A stretch of 64,000 nt of DNA from Klebsiella spallanzanii (GTDB taxonomy: Bacteria > Pseudomonadota > Gammaproteobacteria > Enterobacterales > Enterobacteriaceae). The notes beneath the pieces were generated by a model. It had not been told where the DNA came from. It searched no databases and saw only the letters and a program-made list of their open reading frames with translations. Of the stretch, positions 1 through 5,848 are shown piece after piece (within the stretch, counting starts at the first letter, position 1; each line of letters begins with the position of its first letter). Location: NCBI RefSeq assembly GCF_902158555.1, contig NZ_CABGGS010000044.1, positions 62,001 through 126,000 on the forward strand. Reading direction: 5' to 3'. Both the position numbers and the translations under genes were made by a program.

Positions 1-465
1 TGATTTTCACTGAGGAGAGTCAGAAAGCCGGCATCGGTTCTTCCACGTTCAGAGCAGCCAGAGGCTGAGTGTCCGATCCTCAGGCATGGCGCCTGAGCAA
101 ATCTTTTCTTTTACCATCAGCGGACCGGGCCAGCCGCACGATGCTGTCTACGGATGATGACTTTCGTTTGATGACGAGAAAGAAGCGCCTGATATACCAT
201 GACGGCCACCTTCCACCCGCACCAACTTTTGCCAACGCCAGATCGCATTGCGGTTAAGGCCATCCTTTACCCGCCCACATCCCACCCGCCGCTTATGCGG
301 CCTGAACCGTAAAACGATGAAAAGCTTTCACGCTCTTCAATCAATAGCGGGAATGCGCCTTCCGTTTCCCGATGAAGGGACATGCGTTTTGTCCGGCAGG
401 GCGTCATTATCTGCACTATCGATTTGCATCTATATAGCTCGTAATATATATTTTGAGGAGGTCCT
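1..465. other. Left-edge region with no supported gene
   Basis: I see no convincing gene in the first 465 bases. Short open frames here match no family I recognise and one runs into the toxin gene in another frame. The stretch may be decayed mobile DNA. The last part holds an AT-rich segment at 431-450 with two TATATA boxes (431-436 and 445-450) just before the toxin gene, a reasonable place for its autoregulated promoter. This is inferred from position only. Confidence 0.4.
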
Positions 466-819
466 GTGTGGACAATTAAGACGACAGATCGTTTTGATGC
501 TTGGCTCAGTGCGCTTTGTGCAACCGAGCGGGCCTGCGTACTGGCATCACTACTTGTTCTGCGGGAAAAGGGGCCGGGACTGCCCAGACCTTACGCCGAC
601 GCGCTCAAAGGTTCCTGCTACCGGAACATGAAAGAGCTGCACGTTCAGAGTCGTGGCGATCCGATACGGGGGTTTTTCGCCTTCGATCCTCAGCGAACGG
701 GCATTTTACTATGCGCTGGTAACAAGGTTGGTAATGAAAAACGTTTTTATGATCGGATGATCCCGGTTGCCGACCAGGAATACGCAGATTATCTGAATAC
801 GTTAGAGAATAAGGGGTAA
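466..819 (+). CDS. HigB-type (RelE/ParE superfamily, Gp49-like) toxin
   Basis: A 117-residue toxin of the RelE/ParE superfamily, in the HigB/Gp49 branch. Members are ribosome-associated mRNA interferases. What I see is family length, the pattern LREKGPGLPRPYADALKG followed by MKELHV, and a basic RGFFAFDP segment, all typical of this branch. The GTG start is chosen because GAGGAGGT lies at 455-462 just before it. The gene sits 4 bases before an XRE antitoxin gene, the toxin-first order of higBA. Cognate antitoxin binding to the promoter probably represses both genes. It lies left of the att-like sites, so it may belong to an older insertion or to the chromosome side. Confidence 0.8.
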   Translation: MWTIKTTDRFDAWLSALCATERACVLASLLVLREKGPGLPRPYADALKGSCYRNMKELHVQSRGDPIRGFFAFDPQRTGILLCAGNKVGNEKRFYDRMIPVADQEYADYLNTLENKG

Positions 820-823
820 CACA

Positions 824-1126
824 ATGGGCAGAACGCTCGAACAGATTCTTGGGGATGAAAAACCGGACGTAGTGGCTGACGCTCAGGCGATGGCGATGGA
901 CATCTTGCTTAACATCCATCTTGCCGAACTGCGTGAGAAGGTACAGAAAACGCAGGTAGAAATGGCGCAGGCTCTGGGCATCCGACAGCCTACCGTCGCC
1001 AGCATGGAAAAGCCGGGGCGCGATCTGAAATTGTCTACGCTTAAGCGCTACGTAGAGGCTGCTGGCGGTAAACTGCGTCTGGATGTGGAGCTACCCGATG
1101 GTTCTCACTACGGTTTTGCCCTGTAA
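824..1126 (+). CDS. HigA-type XRE-family antitoxin
   Basis: A 100-residue antitoxin, predicted to neutralise the toxin encoded just upstream and to repress the shared promoter. A Cro/C1-type helix-turn-helix fills roughly residues 38-75: VEMAQALGIRQPTVASMEK reads as helices 2 and 3. The N-terminal 30 residues, with MGRTLEQILGD, resemble the toxin-binding arm of HigA partners of Gp49-like toxins. Four bases separate it from the toxin stop, so the two are surely cotranscribed. The C-terminus (LRLDVELPDG) is typical of the group. Confidence 0.8.
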   Translation: MGRTLEQILGDEKPDVVADAQAMAMDILLNIHLAELREKVQKTQVEMAQALGIRQPTVASMEKPGRDLKLSTLKRYVEAAGGKLRLDVELPDGSHYGFAL

Positions 1127-1150
1127 ATAGCGGTGCTTTGCTTAAGGGGA

Positions 1151-1184
1151 GCGTGAATGCAGGCTGGAGGCCATTCTGAGCTGA
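1151..1184 (+). pseudogene. 3'-end remnant of a chpB/mazF-like toxin gene
   Basis: This short segment repeats the last codons of the intact ChpB-like gene at 2073-2405. Both have CGTGAATG and then AGGCTGGAGGCCATTCTG before a TGA, with a 10-base deletion here. Similarity continues through the terminator hairpin and att-like core that follow. I infer that a second ChpS/ChpB module once stood here and that all but its tail was lost or replaced by the HigBA pair. Confidence 0.6.
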
Positions 1185-1220
1185 TGTTTTTGAGGTGACA
1201 GACAGATACAGAAAAGCAAA

Positions 1221-1248
1221 AAGCCTGCTTAGTTTCCTAAGCAGGCTT
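1221..1248 (-). terminator. Rho-independent terminator, tRNA-Asn type, copy A
   Basis: Perfect 12-bp stem AAGCCTGCTTAG / CTAAGCAGGCTT with a 4-base loop. On the minus strand it is followed by TTTTTGCTTTTC. It lies 7 bases beyond an att-like core matching the tRNA-Asn 3' end, so on that strand the order is tRNA end then terminator. The same hairpin recurs at 2442-2469. Confidence 0.75.
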
Positions 1249-1255
1249 CTTAAAT

Positions 1256-1355
1256 TTGGCTCCTCTAACTGGGATCGTCTTAGCCAGTAACTGGCTGATT
1301 GGTAAGTTATATCAGAATCCATTTTTTGCTGAGACCGCCAGAATGACCATCAATT
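1256..1355. repeat. att-like module, copy A (tRNA-Asn 3' end core plus arm-like motif)
   Basis: TTGGCTCCTCTAACTGG at 1256-1272 matches the 17-bp tRNA-Asn core at 54200-54216 at 16 of 17 positions. About 60 bases later comes a GACCGCCAGAATGACCATCA motif (1333-1352). The same core-spacer-motif layout occurs at 2478 and, more diverged, at 2675. It looks like a fossil attachment site left by an earlier tRNA-Asn insertion. No excision function is implied for this copy. Confidence 0.65.
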
Positions 1356-1377
1356 TTTATTAATCTCTCGGTGGTAA

Positions 1378-1584
1378 ATGCTTGCTATCACACATGCGGT
1401 GATATCGGATATTGCCCTGACGCAGATGCTGGCAGGGCGGGGATTCACCTCAGAAATGGAGAAATGCCTTAGTTGGTTGTTGTACGACCTGATTAACTAT
1501 TTTGCTGCGCAAATGAAAGCGCCTCGCTGGTTGCGTACAGTTGAAGGTGTGAAGTTTATTGATGGTATCGAGATTAAAGCGTGA
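1378..1584 (+). CDS. Small hypothetical protein or gene fragment
   Basis: A 68-residue reading frame that I do not recognise. It has no signal peptide, is moderately hydrophobic in the middle (LSWLLYDLINYFAAQM) and lacks a clear Shine-Dalgarno sequence. It lies between the HigBA and ChpS/ChpB modules in DNA that seems to have been rearranged by repeated insertion. It may be the C-terminal remnant of a larger gene. Confidence 0.3.
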   Translation: MLAITHAVISDIALTQMLAGRGFTSEMEKCLSWLLYDLINYFAAQMKAPRWLRTVEGVKFIDGIEIKA

Positions 1585-1783
1585 TACGACCCTGATTGGT
1601 TCTCGTGATATCGCGAATATTTCGGCGCAGCGCACATCCGGAAGCTGCGCCGCATTTTGTTTATCTGATTCGTCATAATTCTTTGAAACGTAAAAACAGT
1701 TTTCTATTATCAGGCTTCGTTACGCTAAGGAAATCACCCGCAATGGAATTGACTAAAAACTATGCATTACCAGCCTCAAATGT

Positions 1784-1797
1784 TATATTTAAATATA
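1784..1797 (+). promoter_or_regulatory. Palindromic operator/promoter of the ChpS/ChpB module
   Basis: Perfect 14-bp palindrome TATATTTAAATATA, 18 bases before the antitoxin start, followed by TATAAT-like sequence and the GGAGGTG ribosome site at 1804-1810. MazE/ChpS-type antitoxins repress their own promoter by binding AT-rich palindromes. Assignment to this regulator is inferred from position. Confidence 0.5.
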
Positions 1798-1814
1798 ATA
1801 TTTGGAGGTGTTCT

Positions 1815-2072
1815 ATGTACATCACTCGCCTGAAAAAGGTCGGCGGATCCGTCATGCTGGCGGTTCCCCCCGCCGTGCTGAAAACGCTGGCGCTGTCGGC
1901 GGACAGCGAAGTGGGCATGACCATTGATAATGGTCGCCTGGTTATTGAACCTCAGAAACGGCCTCGATATTCGCTGGAAGAACTACTGGCACAGTGCGAT
2001 CCGCACGCTGAAATGAGCGAAGAGGATCGGGAATGGATTGATGCGCCTGCGGTAGGTAAGGAGATCCTGTAA
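1815..2072 (+). CDS. chpS: ChpS/MazE-type antitoxin (AbrB/SpoVT fold)
   Basis: An 85-residue antitoxin: an N-terminal swapped-hairpin AbrB/MazE DNA-binding domain (about residues 1-48, with LKKVGGSVMLAVPPAVLKTL) and an acidic C-terminal tail that wraps the toxin. The segment YSLEELLAQCDPHAEMSEED closely resembles E. coli ChpS, hence the symbol. The ATG at 1815 is chosen because GGAGGTG precedes it by 4 bases and it gives the family length; the same frame is open upstream to 1596. The toxin ATG follows the stop codon directly, so the two are co-translated. Confidence 0.85.
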   Translation: MYITRLKKVGGSVMLAVPPAVLKTLALSADSEVGMTIDNGRLVIEPQKRPRYSLEELLAQCDPHAEMSEEDREWIDAPAVGKEIL

Positions 2073-2405
2073 ATGGACAGAGGGGAAATCTGGCTTGTTT
2101 CACTGGATCCGATTGCCGGACATGAACAAAGCGGGAAGCGTCCAGTGTTGATCGTATCGAAGGCATCGTTTAATCAAGTTACCCGGCTACCTGTAGTTGT
2201 TCCCGTCACCAGCGGCGGAAACTTTGCCCGTGCAGCGGGTTTTGCCGTTTCGCTAGATGGGGCAGGAACGAAAACAACGGGCATCATTCGCTGTGACCAG
2301 CCCAGAACCATTGATATGGAAGCCCGGAACGGCAAGCGTCTGGAACGAATACCTGAAGCTATCGTGAATGACGTGCTGGCCAGGCTGGAGGCCATTCTGT
2401 GCTGA
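2073..2405 (+). CDS. chpB: ChpB/PemK/MazF-type endoribonuclease toxin
   Basis: A 110-residue toxin of the PemK/MazF family, which cleaves single-stranded mRNA at short specific sites and halts translation. The N-terminal DRGEIWLVSLDP, then HEQSGKRPVLIVS and PVTSGGNFARAAGF, match E. coli ChpB. The conserved basic GKRPVLI loop and the TxGG segment that build the active site are present. The start codon directly follows the antitoxin stop. The gene is intact; its 3' end lies just before a tRNA-Asn-type terminator and att-like core, and the same tail-terminator-core arrangement is duplicated at 1151-1272. Confidence 0.88.
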   Translation: MDRGEIWLVSLDPIAGHEQSGKRPVLIVSKASFNQVTRLPVVVPVTSGGNFARAAGFAVSLDGAGTKTTGIIRCDQPRTIDMEARNGKRLERIPEAIVNDVLARLEAILC

Positions 2406-2441
2406 GGCTTTCTGTGTGACAGACAGATGCAGAAAAGCAAA

Positions 2442-2469
2442 AAGCCTGCTTAGTTTCCTAAGCAGGCTT
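2442..2469 (-). terminator. Displaced tRNA-Asn terminator, copy B
   Basis: Perfect 12-bp stem AAGCCTGCTTAG / CTAAGCAGGCTT, loop TTTC, with a U-rich tract on the minus strand. Read on that strand it follows the tRNA-Asn 3' end copy at 2478-2493 by 8 bases, as a native tRNA terminator would. The intact tRNA-Asn at 54201 lacks such a hairpin, so this terminator was probably separated from it by the ICE insertion. Confidence 0.75.
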
Positions 2470-2477
2470 CTTAAATC

Positions 2478-2580
2478 TGGCTCCTCTGACTGGGATCGCC
2501 TTTGCCAGTAACAGGCTAATACATAAGCTAAACTTGAATTCACTTGTTGTCAAGACCACCAGAATGACCACCATTTTTCC
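2478..2580. repeat. Probable left attachment site of the ICE (att-like module, copy B)
   Basis: TGGCTCCTCTGACTGG at 2478-2493 is identical to 16 of the 17 bases at the tRNA-Asn end (54200-54216). This 17-bp core is the one known for tRNA-Asn-targeting elements such as the Yersinia high-pathogenicity island and ICEKp. The motif GACCACCAGAATGACCACCA begins 61 bases after the core. Similar sequence lies at 54070-54097 beside the integrase, which suggests recombinase arm sites at both ends. Taking this as the left end makes the element about 51.7 kb. Confidence 0.75.
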
Positions 2581-2674
2581 CCCCTATACGCCGATAGAAT
2601 CACTGGGGGATAATTACACTTTAATCATTTATATAAAAATTAGTTAAGGATTCGCGGGTAATCATGAAAAAACA

Positions 2675-2775
2675 TGGCACCCTAACTTGGATCTCATTTG
2701 CCAGTGACTGGCGAAAAATTAAGCAAAAAGAGGATTCTTATTTGCTCAAGCCAACCAGAATAATCACCAAACTAA
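2675..2775. repeat. Diverged att-like module, copy C
   Basis: TGGCACCCTAACTTGGATC at 2675-2693 is a weakened version of the tRNA-Asn core. It is followed by TTTGCCAGTGACTGGCG and, at the same roughly 60-base spacing as in copies A and B, by GCCAACCAGAATAATCACCA. The shared layout argues against chance. No terminator hairpin accompanies this copy. Confidence 0.5.
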
Positions 2776-3100
2776 TGAGCTAGTAAACCATTAAGGTATA
2801 GGCTTGGTTTACACCAGATAGGGTGTAACTAGTTGTATGGAATGCTTAAAAGTGATCATATGCAACTCTCATGGTTGATTGCATCTTTAATCATACATTC
2901 TGGTAATTGCACTTAACTACAAAATCTGAGATCGTTTTAACATTTGATGACTTCAAATGAATTCGGTGAGCTATCCTTAGGTTGTACTGACACTAGGCTA
3001 AGGGATTGTAAACAGCCGTAGCCGTCAGTTCTGAGGGATCCCTTCTGCTCACCATACTTTTGAGTCCATTGGCAAAAAAAATCGATTAGGATTCAGACAT
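2776..3100. other. Intergenic region upstream of the ABC-3C operon
   Basis: AT-rich leader of the three-gene defence operon. I see no gene. It presumably carries the operon promoter, but no element is clear enough to call. Short complementary words (AAGGGAT near 3000 and ATCCCTT near 3037) could form a weak hairpin. Confidence 0.4.
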
Positions 3101-3880
3101 ATGGCAAATATAAGGATTAAATACCATGCTAATGAACACAGCATTCTATATGCGGAGACTGGGGGCTGTTGCCCGCTCTGTACATTACCTATGATGTTCA
3201 AGAAAGCAAGTTCTAGACATCCTAGTATAGGATATGAGATTGCTCATATTTATCCATTAAATCCGAATAAATCGCAGGCAAAGGCTCTTGAGCAATATTC
3301 AGTACCTGATGACATCAATTCCCTTGAAAATGTAATTCTCTTATGCCCAAATTGCCATACAAAGTATGACAAAGATTTCAAAATCGAAGAATATCTTAGG
3401 CTTTATAATATTAAAAATGGCTATCTTAGTGAGACAAAGGCAAAACAAACAGCTTCTCAATATGCTCTGCAAGATGAAGTGTGCGAAATATTAGATCTCA
3501 TTGTGCTTGGTGATGATAATTTTGCAAATTTTTCTGAGACTAAACTAGATGTCAGTTCGCTTAATGAAAAACTCAAGACCGATATGAGTCCTTTGCAGAA
3601 GCGAGAAATTCGTTCAAATGTTATCAACTATTTTGTACCTATTAGGAATCATATCCGACTTCTCGAACAGTTGGATCAAGCCGCCATACGAATACTACAG
3701 AATCAAGTAAATACCTATTATCTGATAATGGAAAAGCAAAACCCTAAGAATAAGGATTTAGTTTTTAACTATGTTTCACAATGGATAAGCTTGAAGTCTG
3801 GTAAATCCATTATTGCATCCAAGATCCTTACATCTTTTTTTATCCAAAATTGCGAGGTATTCGATGCTAGTTCCAACTAA
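3101..3880 (+). CDS. ABC-3C system HNH-type effector
   Basis: A 259-residue protein with an N-terminal HNH endonuclease domain (about residues 15-95): CPLC at 24-27, AH at 48-49, Asn 77 and CPNCH at 82-86 make a complete HNH motif with two zinc-binding CxxC pairs. The C-terminal 150 residues are helical and resemble the shared C-terminal domain of ABC-three-component effectors. It is followed, with overlapping starts, by a small middle-component gene and a DUF2326 ATPase gene, the defining trio of ABC-3C conflict systems. The predicted role is DNA cleavage on sensing invasion, gated by the ATPase. That function is inferred from domain and context. Confidence 0.8.
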   Translation: MANIRIKYHANEHSILYAETGGCCPLCTLPMMFKKASSRHPSIGYEIAHIYPLNPNKSQAKALEQYSVPDDINSLENVILLCPNCHTKYDKDFKIEEYLRLYNIKNGYLSETKAKQTASQYALQDEVCEILDLIVLGDDNFANFSETKLDVSSLNEKLKTDMSPLQKREIRSNVINYFVPIRNHIRLLEQLDQAAIRILQNQVNTYYLIMEKQNPKNKDLVFNYVSQWISLKSGKSIIASKILTSFFIQNCEVFDASSN

Positions 3881-4088
3881 ATTCACGAGTCTTGAAGAGT
3901 CGACCATTTTTAAAATGCTAGTCATTTTAAAAAACAAAGTAGACGACGAAAAATTGTCGGATTTATTGACAAGAACTTCGGCGAGCTTTCAAGATGCTTC
4001 GGAATTTTTACATGCTTTAGATATCCTATATGTTCTTGGTTTGATTGATGTTGATGTTTCGATGGAAACGATAAATTATGTTAAGTAA
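3864..4088 (+). CDS. ABC-3C middle component
   Basis: A 74-residue protein of the kind that links effector and ATPase in ABC-3C systems. It reads as a small winged-helix-like domain (DASEFLHALDILYVLGLIDV). The ATG at 3864 has GAGG 7 bases upstream and gives overlaps of 17 bases with the effector gene and 11 with the ATPase gene, so translation of all three is coupled. Such components are poorly conserved in sequence; the call rests mainly on size and position. Confidence 0.7.
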   Translation: MLVPTKFTSLEESTIFKMLVILKNKVDDEKLSDLLTRTSASFQDASEFLHALDILYVLGLIDVDVSMETINYVK

Positions 4089-5697
4089 AATAATCTGCTC
4101 ACTTTTCAATCATGGTGGAATATCATTCAATTATGGCTTGAATGTAATTCTTGGTGATGATAATGCTAAAAACTCAATTGGAAAATCCTCTGCTTTGATG
4201 GTCATTGATTTTGCTATGGGTGGTATGTCTCTTTTGGATGATAAGGCTGGTATTATCAAGTCTATGGGGCACCATAGTTATATCTTTGAATTTATTTTTG
4301 ACGATGTTGTATATTATTTTAAACGGTCAACAAGTGAATCCAATGTGGTTCATGTGTGCAATATGCATTATAAAGTAATTGATGAAATTAGCATTGGTGA
4401 TTATACAGATAAACTCAAATTACTCTATAACTTAGAGCATCTAAAAAGTAGTTTTCGTTCACTTGTTAGTCCTTTCAGTCGAATATGGAATAAAGGTGCT
4501 TTAGACCCTGAGCAACCATTTTCTGGCGATGTGAAAGAATCAGCAGGAGTAGCTATTGGACGACTCATCGATCTCTTTGAATATACGGAAGATATCGCTG
4601 AAGAGAAGTCTACTTTAGACGAATATAATGAAAGGAAAAAACTCATATCCAAGTCGATGAATGCTCAAATCATTCCCAAGATCAACAAGGCTCAATACAA
4701 GACCAATCAGAAAATAATAACTGACAACAATGATGCTATTAAAGCCTTGAAACAGGGGTTTACGGGAGCTCTAAGCGCCTATGAAGCTCTCTTTGACGAA
4801 GAACTGCGTAAACTTCATCAGCAAAAAAATGAATTAGGTAGCCAAAAAAATGATGTGCTAATAAAAATAGAACGAATTAATCGAGATATCTCAGGGGTAA
4901 CACCGAGATTAACTGCTAATATTGCTCTTATTAAGGAGTTTTTCCCTAATGTAGATTCAGAACGTCTTGAGCAGGTTGAGTCTTTTCATCAAAATATCAC
5001 TAAAATAGTGCAAAAAGAACTTAAAAAAGGTCTTGCATTGTATTCTGAAAACTTATTGCAAATCAATACTAAGATCGTTGCTTTGGAGAATAAAATACGA
5101 ACTGGTTTGGCAGCAAAAGGAACGCCAGATGATTTGTTCATGCGAGTGTTCGAACTAAAAGAACTTGCAGATAAAGCTGCTGAAGAGAATAGCTTTTATG
5201 ATAAAAAGGTAGCTATCGGCAGGGACGCGTTGCTATCCAAAGAACGTTTGGAAGCGATATACTTTGGTATATTCCTTAATATAGAAAATGCACTAAATAT
5301 AAAATTAAAAAACTTCAATAAAGTAGTTTACGGGCCGAGCAGAAATGCATCTCAGCTTAGGATAAAAAATGCAAATTCATACAACTTCATCTCGCCCGAG
5401 GATACTGGAACTGGAAAGTCTTATGCAGGCTTAGTTGCATTCGATCTTGCTATGCTTTCACTAACTAACCTGCCGTTCATAATCCATGATTCAGTTATCT
5501 ACAAGAATATTGAGGTTCCTGCCACAGGGAATATAATCCGAATTCTAGCATCTGTTAAACGTAAGCAGATATTCCTTTCATTTGATGAAGCCGCAAAATT
5601 CGGTGCCAAAGTTGAACGATTGCTGCGGATTCATACCGTTCTCAAGTTGAGCGATAACGATCTGCTCTATACGAAAGACTGGAGGGAGCAGCAATAG
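4078..5697 (+). CDS. ABC-3C ATPase with DUF2326 C-terminal domain
   Basis: A 539-residue SMC/Rad50-like ABC ATPase. The Walker A region is GDDNAKNSIGKSS (about residues 26-38). A long coiled-coil middle (about 200-390) is followed by a C-terminal half-domain with SPEDTGTGKSYAG and the PFIIHDS Walker B-like strand, the DUF2326 hallmark. In ABC-3C systems this subunit is thought to sense nucleic-acid structures and control the associated nuclease. It is the last gene of the operon, and a hairpin at 5721-5745 follows. Codon use and AT content match the rest of the defence block, not the transfer genes. Confidence 0.85.
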   Translation: MLSKIICSLFNHGGISFNYGLNVILGDDNAKNSIGKSSALMVIDFAMGGMSLLDDKAGIIKSMGHHSYIFEFIFDDVVYYFKRSTSESNVVHVCNMHYKVIDEISIGDYTDKLKLLYNLEHLKSSFRSLVSPFSRIWNKGALDPEQPFSGDVKESAGVAIGRLIDLFEYTEDIAEEKSTLDEYNERKKLISKSMNAQIIPKINKAQYKTNQKIITDNNDAIKALKQGFTGALSAYEALFDEELRKLHQQKNELGSQKNDVLIKIERINRDISGVTPRLTANIALIKEFFPNVDSERLEQVESFHQNITKIVQKELKKGLALYSENLLQINTKIVALENKIRTGLAAKGTPDDLFMRVFELKELADKAAEENSFYDKKVAIGRDALLSKERLEAIYFGIFLNIENALNIKLKNFNKVVYGPSRNASQLRIKNANSYNFISPEDTGTGKSYAGLVAFDLAMLSLTNLPFIIHDSVIYKNIEVPATGNIIRILASVKRKQIFLSFDEAAKFGAKVERLLRIHTVLKLSDNDLLYTKDWREQQ

Positions 5698-5720
5698 TTA
5701 ATTGATATGTATTAACAATA

Positions 5721-5745
5721 ATTACTGGCTTGAATAGCCAGTAAT
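5721..5745 (+). terminator. Hairpin after the ABC-3C operon
   Basis: Perfect 10-bp stem ATTACTGGCT / AGCCAGTAAT with a 5-base loop, 23 bases after the ATPase stop, between two convergent operons. There is no long T tract, so termination strength is uncertain. Confidence 0.5.
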
Positions 5746-5803
5746 TAGAATAAATGACTAGTACATCATCAATATTTTCTTTTAATGAACCATTTCGTAA
5801 GGG

Positions 5804-5827
5804 GGCGGCGAGGACTCCGTCGCCGCC
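5804..5827 (-). terminator. Hairpin after the Druantia-like operon
   Basis: GC-rich 8-bp stem GGCGGCGA / TCGCCGCC with an 8-base loop, 21 bases beyond the helicase stop codon on the minus strand. It stands out in AT-rich surroundings and probably ends the four-gene operon. It lacks a clear U tract. Confidence 0.45.
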
Positions 5828-5848
5828 AAGTGTAAATTCACTATGGTC

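Noticed and set aside
248..631. 127-aa open frame overlapping the HigB-type toxin gene
   Set aside because: It lies in another frame of a well-supported toxin gene, with no ribosome site and no family resemblance.
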